In this document: piece after piece, positions 23,138-33,365 of the stretch
Numbering within the stretch: the stretch's first letter is position 1
Layout: every line of letters starts with the position of its first letter
DNA from: Thysanoteuthis rhombus
Taxonomy: Eukaryota > Mollusca > Cephalopoda > Oegopsida > Thysanoteuthidae
Direction of reading: 5' to 3'
NCBI GenBank assembly: GCA_963457665.1
Contig: OY735202.1
Coordinates: 78,462,166-78,526,165, forward strand
Length of the DNA: 64,000 nucleotides
The notes under the pieces: generated by a model
The model's database searches: none
What the model saw: only the letters and a program-made list of their open reading frames with translations
Told to the model about the DNA's origin: nothing
Position numbers and translations under genes: made by a program

Positions 23138-23242
23138 CGCAGTTTTGTTCGTCATCGGAATCAGGACAGTCCTTAAGGAAATTGCACACTTTGCTTGAAG
23201 ATATTTTCTTTCCGGAACGACAAGTATACTGTGGTGTCATTG
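23138..23242 (-). CDS. Exon 23: LDLa1, degenerate LDL-receptor class A module
   Basis: Residues 1360-1394, one symmetric phase 1-1 exon of 105 nt. Encodes QYTCRSGKK, SSSKVCNFLKDC and PDSDDEQNCG. Aligned to LDLa2 by eye, Cys2, 4, 5 and 6 are present, while Cys1 is Thr and Cys3 is Lys. These two are disulphide partners in the family. Part of the acidic calcium site (D-x-D-D-E) is kept. Acceptor CCTTGCAG, donor GTATGT. Confidence 0.88.
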
Positions 23243-23560
23243 CTGCAAGGATAAAAAAAATATTTAAATAAAGACATATACACTAGATTTATTGTGGGGG
23301 TTGGGCTAATGTCACCCTGGGGTAAGTCGGATAACAGACTTTGTTTTGAAGCCAAAACGTTTTTCAGTCAATCTTGTACCGGAAATCAGGCACCTGCGTG
23401 TTCCAGAATAATGAGGTGAGTGCTAAAAAAAAACTAATTTTGATCATTGTATGTAAACTTGTTGATTTGTTCGGATCAGGTTCTTAAAATTGAAATTTCT
23501 AGAATTTCAATTTCAGAAAGCTGAATGTTTTTTTTATTCTCCGGGGAGTTGACAGAAAGA

Positions 23561-23561
<1 letters not shown>

Positions 23562-23589
<28 letters not shown>
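23562..23589. repeat. Poly(A) tract
   Basis: Twenty-eight or so A on the plus strand, in the intron between exons 22 and 23. Confidence 0.95.
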
Positions 23590-23592
<3 letters not shown>

Positions 23593-23937
23593 CACGGCTC
23601 AACTTTGTGAATAGATTTTTACCTATTGAAAATGAGAGGACCCAACCTGCCCACAGATGGGGCAAATTGATACCCGTGTCCCCAGGACAACCATTAGCCT
23701 AACTGAGAGCTATGTTACAATAATTTTGCCACTGATATCACAAAGTTAGGCAAGATATTGATGCTCGGTTTAAACCATGAACGGCTCCAACAACTATAAA
23801 AATATTCTCTTTACTGCTTCGTGTTCAAAAAGGATCTAATAAGTCAGGGAATCCCTTAGAGCCAACTGGTTCGAAGTGGTGAAGCATCATGAAATGAAAA
23901 AAAAAATGAATACCTAACGATTAAATTATTTACTTAC

Positions 23938-24025
23938 TGTTAGGACAGGTTCCTGGTTGAAGTTGAAGGTCGTCAATTGCGATGTAACCATTGTTTCCAG
24001 TGCCGCCCACGGCTGTCAAAACAAT
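23938..24025 (-). CDS. Exon 22: MAM8, C-terminal part
   Basis: Residues 1331-1359. Encodes IVLTAVGGTGNNGYIAIDDL and the closing Cys in PGTC. FEG has diverged to LTA. The upstream intron carries the 33-bp minisatellite. Acceptor TCTTTTAG, donor GTAAGT. Confidence 0.92.
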
Positions 24026-24261
24026 CTAAAAGACAACGGAATGAAAAAAAATCAACTTCAAGTTACCTCTGCCAAAGATATTATCACTCACTGAGTGGTG
24101 TTGGGGACACGATGTAGGGGAGGGAGCTGTGCATAGATCTGATCTAAGATTTAATCACTCATTCCATACAGAATTGACCACAAAACTGATTAAAATTCAT
24201 TGGTAACGTCTGGAGATATCGTGTGAACAGATGTATTGACAGACATACGGACAGATAGAAA

Positions 24262-24975
24262 GACAGGCACAAAGTGCCGATGGACCGACCGATTGACGGA
24301 CACAAAGTGCCGATGGACCGACCGATTGACGGACACAAAGTGCCGATGGACCGACCGATGGACAATCACAAAGTGCCGATGGACCGACCGATGGACAATC
24401 ACAAAGTGCCGATGGACCGACCGATGGACAATCACAAAGTGCCGATGGACCGACCGATGGACAATCACAAAGTGCCGATGGACCGACCGATTGACGGACA
24501 CAAAGTGCCGATGGACCGACCGATTGACAGACACAAAGTGCCGATGGACCGACCGATTGACAGACACAAAGTGCCGATGGACCGACCGATTGACAGACAC
24601 AAAGTGCCGATGGACCGACCGATTGACGGACACAAAGTGCCGATGGACCGACCGATTGACAGGCACAAAGTGCCGATGGACCGACCGATTGACAGACACA
24701 AAGGCCGATGGACCGACCAATTGACAGACACAAAGGCCGATGGACCGACCAATTGACAGACACAAAGGCCGATGGACCGACCGATTGACAGACACAAAGG
24801 CCGATGGACCGACCGATTGACAGACACAAGTGCCGATGGACCGACCGATTGACAGGCACAAAGTGCCGATGGACCGACCGATTGACAGGCACAAAGTGCC
24901 GATGGACCGACCGATTGACAGACACAAAGGCCGATGGACCGACCGATTGACAGGCACAAAGGCCGATTGACACCG
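24262..24975. repeat. 33-bp minisatellite, about 22 copies
   Basis: Unit CACAAAGTGCCGATGGACCG ACCGATTGACGGA, with GACGGA, GACAGA, GACAGG and GACAATCA endings and a 31-bp form lacking TG. Because 33 is a multiple of three, several frames on both strands stay open for 160-290 codons. The repeat protein patterns are artefacts of the array, which lies inside the intron between exons 21 and 22. Confidence 0.97.
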
Positions 24976-25139
24976 GTAATACGTGTATAACTCTCCAAAA
25001 CTTCACAAAATGAATTGCACAAAACAATCCTGTTGTACACAGATGCATGTGATACAAAATCAACGTCATCAGTCACTTCAGATCCACTGTTGGAGTAAGG
25101 CCTCCCCAACTCCTTCTATGACTTGTATGGTCATGGTGT

Positions 25140-25390
25140 TTGGGGAGGTAGTAGCTAATCAAGCTGACGTGTTACCGTCTTCTGACACTTTTGGGGATTG
25201 CAAGGTCGTGGCAAAAGCATATATTTCCGGTATGAGTGCAAAATGTATTTTTCACAATATATCTTAGTGGCGACCCAGCTACACAATAAACATGCCAACC
25301 ACAGAGAAAATCCTCCACTCATCGTCATTTGTAGTGCAAGCAAGTACGACCAACTTGATGATCTAGATTTCAGGTGGTGCACCTAACAGA
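25140..25390 (-). repeat. Dispersed repeat R3, second copy
   Basis: Inverted partner of the 21.74-22.01 kb copy, matched by the pattern GTGCACCAYCT, CTACAAATG, GCCACYAAGAT and AAATATATG in order. Confidence 0.65.
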
Positions 25391-26126
25391 GACGCATGAC
25401 TATTCTGTGTGACACGATAGAGCAACGATCAGCGAATAATGATACAGTCTTTCTACTTGTGAAGATTGAGGTTTTCAAACATGAAACAACTGTACAGAAT
25501 CATTTTCCTTTATTGTCTATAAAGTTCCAACTTCCACCTACGATACTTTTGGTGGGACAATAGCAAAAACATCCCCAATGGAAATATCAAAGCCGTCAAG
25601 GTTGTAGAGCAGTGAACCCAACCTTTTCATGTTAATCGCCCCCCCCATGAAACCATTAAAGCCGTCCCCGCCCCCAAAATAAAATTGCCTCCGCTCTGAC
25701 TGAAAAGGTCATTTGAATAAATATATCATTCTGTTTTCAAGTGAAAAAACTATATACTTGGTTGTGGCAAAAATTCTATAAGACTGGACAAAACGGTATG
25801 GTCAGGAGCGCTGGAAGACACGAACACACAAACAAACACACGCAAATATAAAAAGGATAGAACCTTTGGCCATCTTTGATGGCTACGGTTGTTCAACAAG
25901 CGAAGCCAACTTGCAGTTTGGGACAAGACATTATCCCCCCCCCCACGCACGTTAAACCAACATCATATCACATCCTTTTATCGTGGGGGGTCGGGTAAAT
26001 AAGAACTGCCAACAGAAGGGCCATCAGTTTCCAAGTAAATAACGCAATCAAAAGATCCCCCTCCCCTACACCGGGATACCTCTGACCGGCCTGGTTGCAA
26101 GCAACAATAAATGAATTGATATTTAC
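25391..26126. other. Intron remainder, no gene seen
   Basis: Holds C- and G-homopolymers and AT-rich sequence only. Confidence 0.45.
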
Positions 26127-26395
26127 CTCAAAATGAGAATAGGGTTCGTTAATAAACACCGTGCCGTGACTCCATTTGGATTTGTGTGATTCTGGTAGGC
26201 TCCAAAAGGTCTCAGGGGTATCTCCATGGTAAGTGATGTTCACATACAACTCACCTATATCCTTGCCTTGTACATTGTACCAAAAGTGAAAGCAATAGGA
26301 TTTGGGGCTATTTGCTAATAGAGGAATTGTCTGTGACTTCAACTGTGCAGTTTCACCCTTCCTCCAGTGAATCGGATTCACAAACATAAAAAAAC
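26127..26395 (-). CDS. Exon 21: MAM8, central part
   Basis: Residues 1241-1330. Encodes GFFMFVNPIHWRKG, CFHFWYNVQGKDIG, L-Y-V-N-I-T (an N-glycosylation sequon) and W-S-L-P-E-S. Acceptor TTGAACAG, donor GTAAAT, exit phase 0 after H-F-E. Confidence 0.93.
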
Positions 26396-27002
26396 CTGTT
26401 CAAAAGGGGGAAAAATGATGGCAACACTTAAATAATCTACTCTGATAGAATAAACAACTCAGAGAGTGCATATTTGATATTTTGATTACATCATGTATAT
26501 CGTTAACAGTTCAATACATAAAAAGCTTTATGAAAAGATAAAGAATGCCAACAAAGGCACCAAAAATCACACCATCGATTAATTCAATATTAGAGGGCAG
26601 TGATCAACAAAGCTGATCTTATTAACTACGAGGCTCATTTTTGCAAGGCCCCAGAATCACTGCCAAGGTTGATAGAATCTTAAATATAAATCATTTTAGT
26701 TAATTATCGTCTTTATATCTCAACGGTAGAATGGAAAGCTATCAAAATTTGGGCTTAGAAATTCCAGAGAAATTATACTGATCAATATTTAATCGACATC
26801 AAATTTGATAAAAATATTTTAACATATAAACAAATATACTGACTTTGAGAATACACAAGAAAATTAAAATCGTTGCTTTTATCTGTAAAACATCTACTGT
26901 AGTGTTAGATGTATGTTGTAATGAGTTATTGCGAGTATTTGACAAGACTAGAGTAGATGACCCTAGTAATCAATGCCTGCGTCATAATTTCTCTAGACCT
27001 AC
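26396..27002. other. Intron between exons 20 and 21
   Basis: 607 nt, AT-rich, nothing else recognisable. Confidence 0.6.
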
Positions 27003-27240
27003 CTGACTGATCTCCAATCGTGTGATCAATTGAGGGTCCCCCGATCTTTCTCACAGACGAGGCCTCCATTCTTCGCCAATTGTGGTTGGCCCCACCGACG
27101 CCACGGATGTTCTCCCAACCACAAATACCTTCCTCGAATGTACAGAAGGCCACAGGGTCACAGGCCTCTTTCGATAATTTCACATCATCAATCGCAATGT
27201 CACCATATTCTCCCTTTTCTCGAATGCCTTCAAAAAGTAT
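27003..27240 (-). CDS. Exon 20: end of MAM7 fused to start of MAM8
   Basis: Residues 1162-1240. Encodes ILFEGIREKGEYGDIAIDDV and the closing Cys of MAM7, then at once FCTFEEGICGWENI, N-W-R-R, and GGPSIDHTIG of MAM8. The inter-module intron is absent, as in exon 12. Acceptor CTCTGCAG, donor GTAGGT. Confidence 0.95.
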
Positions 27241-27689
27241 CTGCAGAGAAAAAGAACAACAGTTCGCCAAGGTAGTCAAATGATTTTGGTTACTGATCAA
27301 ACGTACTTGTAAAATCTATCACCAATCTTATTGCGACATTGTCTAGAGACAAAGACATTCAAAAAGCGAAAAAATGAAAATAAATTATGATTGAATCATT
27401 ACATCCATTGCAAACCCGAACTCAGTCACCGGAGAAACTCGTTTGGTTAGGTTATTATTAAGATTCAAATATATGTTTACTATTTTAGGGCAAAACGGAA
27501 GAAGAAAAAAAATTCGAGTTCGGGGTCGCAACTTGTGTAGTGTAGATTTAAAATGAATTCTGTGGGATATTATATCAGTCTATTACTTCGCAGAATCTCG
27601 ACATAGGCACTTCAAGGATCAAGAAAAATGAGGTGATGAACAAAATCCACCCTATACCCGTGGACATATTCCCCTTCCTAAATTATATC

Positions 27690-27960
27690 TTAATGTTTCA
27701 GTTGAAGCCTGACTAGGACACAATTGACAAAGTACAAAGAAGAGTAACTAAATCAGTTAACGAAATGAAGGAGTTCCCTTTCGCTTGCAGAGTGCAATAG
27801 TTTGATAAACCAACTCTCGCCTAAGGACGCAGGAGAGTTGATTTGATAGAAACCGATCACATCAAAATTCACTGTCGTTCCACAAACTGCCTGAACAAGC
27901 ACATGCTGAACATTTCAAACACAAAAAATAGGTGCAAAAAAACAGTTCACTGTCTGGGCC
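27690..27960 (+). mobile_element. CR1/jockey-like reverse transcriptase C-terminal remnant
   Basis: From about 27,717 the frame reads DTIDKVQRRVTKSVNEMKEF, then after a stop FDKPTLA and RRRVDLIETDHIKI. This is the well-known post-RT segment of CR1/jockey-type LINEs (D-x-L-E-K-V-Q-R-R-A-T-K ... RRxRGDLIETYK). Two in-frame stops show it is dead. It is a different family from family L. Confidence 0.75.
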
Positions 27961-28115
27961 AAGCCACGGTCACTGCAGAGAATATGAACAGAACTAAGTA
28001 ATGAACGCTCATCATAGATATTTGAGGAGCTGGGATTCATTTGGTTGATCTCCGAGAAGGTCTAATTTCTGCGTGGCATCTCATGACCAATAAAAAGTAC
28101 ATTAAGGTATTTTAC

Positions 28116-28372
28116 CTGGAAAGGCGTTTCCGAATTAACTGGTACCGTTGCCAAATGCCAATGTCTTCCCTGGTCCATCTGGAGAGACCAAATTTGATCG
28201 CCCAGTTGGTTGTTTTGGTATAAATACACACTCAATCTTGCAACGTCTTTCCCGTTCATGTTGTACCAGAAAGCCAAACAACGCTCTGAGGTAGTTGCCG
28301 GATAAACAGGACTGTACAGATGGGCGTGGTCATTCCTTGCCTTTCGGCTGATTTCGATATACATATAATGAC
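28116..28372 (-). CDS. Exon 19: MAM7, central part
   Basis: Residues 1076-1161. Encodes GHYMYIEISRKA, CLAFWYNMNGKDVARLSVY and W-S-L-Q-M-D-Q-G-R-H-W. Acceptor CTTCCCAG, donor GTAAAA, exit phase 0 after P-F-Q. Confidence 0.95.
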
Positions 28373-28815
28373 CTGGGAAGCAAGCAAAAAAAGAATACAT
28401 CAAAGCAGGGTCGAATTCAACACTGAGGGGGCCCAGTTTCATATCATTGCAGGGGGGAGGCTTCTATTCTTGTATTGGGCTATCGTTTTCAAACAAATCA
28501 GAACAAAAATAGAATATTCATAAAATCATAACCATTGAAATTTAGCGTAAAGTACTTTATGGATTATTAATCTATATGTAACATAAATGAGAAATATTTT
28601 CTTAAGACTTACTTCAACAGCGAAGGGGAGATTTCATTCCAAACCCTAGCGAGTGGACAGCATTTCCCTTGAGGTGCAAACTCTATCGACTTGGTGTCGA
28701 ACTTGTTAACGCTATACCCCCCCCCAAAAAAAAACCCAAACAAACCCTCAAAAACAATGTTGAACCGAGTGAAAATTAGCAGGAAGTTCTAATTCATGTG
28801 GAATTTGTTAACTAA

Positions 28816-28817
<2 letters not shown>

Positions 28818-28866
<49 letters not shown>
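28818..28866. repeat. (CT)n/(TA)n microsatellite
   Basis: CTCTCTCTC followed by TA runs broken by one AC. The rest of the 28,373-30,461 intron to 30.3 kb has nothing I recognise. Confidence 0.9.
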
Positions 28867-30324
28867 TTGAACTAAATGATTGATTTTAAACTCCTGTCAA
28901 AAAAATTTTGTTGAGGTAATTAATTGTACAACTTATGATCAGGCCAAATACTCGAAGGACTCAATGAAAAAATCAGAACAATGAATCAATTGAAAGTTTT
29001 CACCAGAGTTTAACGTTTTGCAGCAATCTGAACGTAGGTATATACCAGTGGTATTCAAACTGTGTCCTGCGGAACTCCATCGACCTTCCGAGGATTTCTG
29101 CGAAACTAAGTGGCATTTTTGCAAGTACAATTCTTCATAACGTAAAGGATTCCTTCACAGATTTCACGTCTTTATTGCCGATCGCTTAGTATTGTTCAGC
29201 TGTAATTTTCTTTTTCTTTGTCCCCACAATGACCTTGACTACACTAAAAACAGTGACGTCATGCACGAATAAGAGTTACGTACGCAAAAACTGATGACAA
29301 ATTCTCTTGCAACACAGGTTGAATAATATTGTATGGAGAAATGAATTTTGTTTTGTTTACCTTTCAGATTTTGACGAAGCAAGGGAGCTTGACCGTAGCA
29401 AGCTTGTTTTATTTTTTGACACGTAACACGTTAAATAATTAAAACCACTTTAGTATTACACCGTAGCCGGTCTCTCTGGAACATCCACACCAGCCGTCGC
29501 CCCAACATTGGACTAAGAACGACGTTCTGGTGCCATTAGTAGTTTTGTTGAGATGACAAAAACAAAATGGAGCACAAGAGCTTGTCCAGTATTGGAGGCA
29601 AATTGATACCTTCTCTTGAGTGAAATGACTCGGTCAGTTATCAGTCGTATTGCGAGACAGAAAGAAAGAGTTTGTTGAGGCGAAAAAGAGACAGGAAGTG
29701 GTCTATACCAGGGTTCAAAACGGTGTTCAAAAAAGTAAAGGCTGGATTTTTGACTATAGTTCCTACTTTGAGTAAATTCTCCAGGTTCCAACGCCGGGAT
29801 TCCGCAGGTCAGGCCACCACGGCAAACGACAAGGGTTCATTTCATGGTTAAAACTTAGCCACTTTTATTAGGATTGATCAACTATTAGAATGGCGTTGAC
29901 GTCGTTTGGAAGTGAGATTAATTACTTAGAAACCTAGATTAATCGATTCTCCCTGAGGGACAAAATCACCTAGATTTTTCGGATCGAAACTAATATCCCC
30001 CTCCCTTCTCGGACCTATCTTCAGACCACGTCCGTGTACTTATAACCACATTGGTCCAACTCCCATCTCGAGCAGGACCACCCTTCCTTTTATGTCATCC
30101 AGTCACACACAGCTTTTTCGCGTGGTTGTGAAAGGGACGCTTCCTTGTCTTATAGTAATTAATTTTAGAAGGACTGCAAAAATGTTTCCAGACAGCACAC
30201 CTTACAAATGAGCAAAACTGAGTCTTACGTGTCCACGGAAATTTATATTCCAGATATACAGGGGCTTATCTCCTCCTAATAAAAAACGAATTTATACTAA
30301 AAATACTTTCTAAAATATTTTTCA

Positions 30325-30430
30325 TTTATTCATTAAATATGCAACACAGAAGTTGCGGTAATCATCTTTTGTCGGAATAGAAGTTTGAGTGGGGTTTGAA
30401 CCCGCAACAACCAGGTTTGTTTTTAAACAG
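30325..30430 (-). mobile_element. tRNA-derived SINE-like fragment
   Basis: Reverse complement: TTGTTGCGGGTTCAAACCCC (good B box), ACTCAAACTTCTATTCCGAC, then AAAGATGATTACCGCAACTT. Shares its body with 10,976-11,070. It lies about 30 nt downstream of the exon 18 donor. Confidence 0.65.
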
Positions 30431-30461
30431 TTTTTATTCAATGACATTTGGAATGACTCAC

Positions 30462-30602
30462 CATATTTTGTTCCATAGGTATGGTCGTTGTTAGGTCCTG
30501 TATTGGATGTGGGTGTCTGTCCACTTCCCCAGGTCCAGTCGAATACATCAGTATCACCCTGCTCGTAACCACAGATATCAGGTTCTTCAAAGTCGCAGAA
30601 AT
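30462..30602 (-). CDS. Exon 18: MAM7, N-terminal part
   Basis: Residues 1029-1075. Encodes FCDFEEPDICGYEQG, FDWTWGSG, and NTGPNNDHTYGTKYG. Acceptor T8CAG, donor GTGAGT, phase 1 on both sides. Confidence 0.94.
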
Positions 30603-31470
30603 CTGAAAAAAAAGGTAATGAAAATATTAAAATCTATACGAATACAGTAATACCTCAATTAGCGATAAGCTAAAAAAATGCAGTGCTAGACAAAACAATG
30701 CTATACGGGGTCATTGTAACATTAATAGAGATTGTGCCAGCAATCATTTAAAAATATATGTTGTTGTTGAGCCTCAACAAGATGGAATGGATTAGTGCTG
30801 TGGATTTCATCTGGCATCTACTATCCAGAGCTGTTGAAATATTACTAGGTGTCGATATATATCAATACATGATGAGTTATTGTGTGTCTCTCAACATGTG
30901 TATATTCTCATGTGTGATGTATAGTAAGGTAAGATGTCGAAGATTTTGGAAGTACGCGATTTTATTAGTAAGTACCCTGAAAATGTTGCCTGGTAAGTAT
31001 GTCTTATAATGCGTGGAATTATGAAACAATACAAGTACTCACAAGGCCAGATGGATTGTTTTATTTCATTTAGCTAAATCGAAATTTCGAGTAAAGAATC
31101 TTATCTATCTGACAAGTTTACAAAATGTAATCAAAATGAAAATAAATTCAACTCATTTAGAATGGACGGTATATTTTGTTAAAAGAGAGATAGGAATTCC
31201 AGATTATTTCAAATGCTTGGTGAGAAATTCAATTTAACTGACACGAAAATTCAATAACTATTCCATTCTTAGAAAGATTGCATGATGACGTAATACAATG
31301 TGATTTCACACGTAGCTGGGTCGACGTAGAACCTGATTGATATCAAGACTAGATTAATCTAGAGGGAAAGGAGAGTTCAGTAGAGGGAGCCGAAGAGATC
31401 AACTGGGCTCCTTGTCGGTGGCTCCCCCTTCCCACTAGGGGAGTCAATGGAGGGGACAAATGCAAATTGA
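30603..31470. other. Intron part, no gene seen
   Basis: AT-rich. The 83-codon plus-strand frame at 30,758 has no domain signature or splice partner. Confidence 0.45.
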
Positions 31471-31479
31471 AGAGTTCAA

Positions 31480-31700
31480 CTACGCCTCCACCATCCGTGC
31501 AAATAGTTGTCAGTTTTTCCATATTTGTAAAATAATGTGATACGTGAATACTCCGACGGTATTATTAAAAAAATCGTAAATGGCCATATTTAGCGTGTTT
31601 TGGCCATTTTTGGCTTTTTAAATACAAAAAGCCCGAACTCTATAATTCTATTATGACATCATAGCAATTTGTTCCCTAATGATGTCGTATCTTTAGTGAT
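31480..31700. repeat. Dispersed repeat R2, one copy
   Basis: GAGTTCAACTACGCCTCCAC-CATCCGTG is followed by AAATGGCCAT, TTTTGGCCATTTTTGGC, CCCGAACTCTATAATTCTAT and TATGACATCATAGC. Both halves recur together near 39.35-39.57 kb (inverted) and 46.4-47.5 kb. Confidence 0.65.
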
Positions 31701-32769
31701 ATCATACCTCTTCCATCCTTCCTATTTATGTTGTTTAATGTAACTGGACCGACTGGAAAGCGTCTTATTGAGACGTGTGGACACGTATAAAAAGAGGAAC
31801 AACACAGCTGTGGCTGTAAACAGTCAGTTTTGAGTTTGATTGACGAGTCGAAATTCAACAATAGTATTGCTAAGAGTCATAACTACGAAGCTTGTTGACA
31901 AGTTGTGACTTCCGTACCTTTCCCCGAATCCCACATCCTTGAAAGTACAGGTTCCCCTTCGTTCCAAGTGAATAAATGGGAAATGAACGAAATGTTCTTC
32001 TAATTTCGATTCCCATCTCTCCTCTACATCGAAGCTGTTAGTTTAAGCTCAACTGATTGGCGAGTAACCTGGACCAGTAGCCAGTTACGTCTCAACCCAG
32101 GATATGAAACCAGTGTAGCTAAATGCAGCACGTTTCTTGTTTTTCAGCACGAAAAAAATAAAAGAAAACAACTAATAAACAAACAAACAAAAAAAAAAAC
32201 CCCACAAAAAACACAACAAAAAACCCACAAAAAAACTCTGAATTTGTACGGGTGTACATTTTGGCCTTATCAAGCATCTTTTTTATGCTTTTTGCCATTA
32301 TAAGCGTTTTCAAAAGAAAAAAAAATGTTAAGAATTTTAGCTTTAAAAAATAGCTTTTGAGTTGGCAACCCTACATGGCACATTAACGAGAGTGTTGAGT
32401 ATTCAGTTATTTTGTGGATTGTTAATGATGCTGTCTTATCATTCATTATTTTGGAAATTCAACATGGCTGAGTTTGTCATGAAAAATATTTGAAAAGGAA
32501 CGTCATAGAAAATCAGTGCTAAACGAAGTATTAGTATATATCTGCAAAGGTACAACCAAATCGTGTTGGATACACTGGTTCTCGTACTATCCTTAAATTT
32601 AAGCATCGTCGAACCTAGTCAGTACATATATGGGTGACTAAAAATCCAGATGCCGTAAGCATGGGGGGGGGGTCACGTGGCAACCCTTCTATAATGCAAT
32701 AGTTCCCTCCTCCGAACTGGCTGCGAGTGACAAGAAAAAGGAATGCATCAATGTGAATTTTAATCTCAT

Positions 32770-33205
32770 TAGTCTTAAAAAGAAGGGTTTACAACCAATG
32801 CATCCTCCCGATAGTCCCCCATGGAGGTGAAACCTGGAACCGAACCTTCAAACTGAGAATCATGTGACGAGCACATGTGAGAATCAGACTCAACCTCATG
32901 TGGAGAGATAACAAGACAGCACATTATTTTAGAAAGAAAACAAGATAGAGATATCATAGAATCCATCAGAAACCTTACATTGCAATGAGATGGTCATGTT
33001 GCAAGAAGGTCATACAACCGCTGGACATCACGATTCGCACCGTGGATCCCCAGATATCACATGAGGAACTGTGGCCGACTGAAATGACATAACTACTACA
33101 CAAGTATCAACTCCACAACGGCCATGATAAAGGTCTGGCGGATCTTGGGGAAGGTCAATGTCAAACAATGCCCATCAAAAGGCTGCTGCTGCTGCTACTA
33201 GAAGT
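32770..33205 (+). mobile_element. Non-LTR retrotransposon 3' fragment (family L)
   Basis: Starts AAAAAGAAGGGTTTACAACC and matches the 45.2-kb copy with many differences; ends CATCAAAAGGCTGCTGCTGC, a trinucleotide tail. Several frameshifts. Confidence 0.82.
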
Positions 33206-33277
33206 ACCGAAGCCATCCTATTGTTTTCATTATTATACATTATAGGCGAAAAATAAAGATTTGGGGCAAATCCTTAC

Positions 33278-33365
33278 CTCTTGGCGGACATTTGTCAAGG
33301 AGAAGTATGATGTCATCCAAAGAAATATCACCATAACCACTTCCACGTATTGCTTCAAAATAAAT
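33278..33365 (-). CDS. Exon 17: MAM6, C-terminal part
   Basis: Residues 1000-1028. Encodes IYFEAIRGSGYGDISLDDI and the Cys in DKC. FEG is FEA here. At 88 nt it has the same length as exons 1 and 22. Acceptor GCCTAG, donor GTAAGG. Confidence 0.92.

Noticed and set aside
24262..24975. Possible CRISPR array
   Set aside because: Units are contiguous with no unique spacers; this is a minisatellite in a eukaryotic intron.
24190..25109. ORFs of 160-290 codons on both strands with an 11-residue repeat
   Set aside because: Product of the 33-bp unit length (a multiple of three); the array lies inside a spliced intron.
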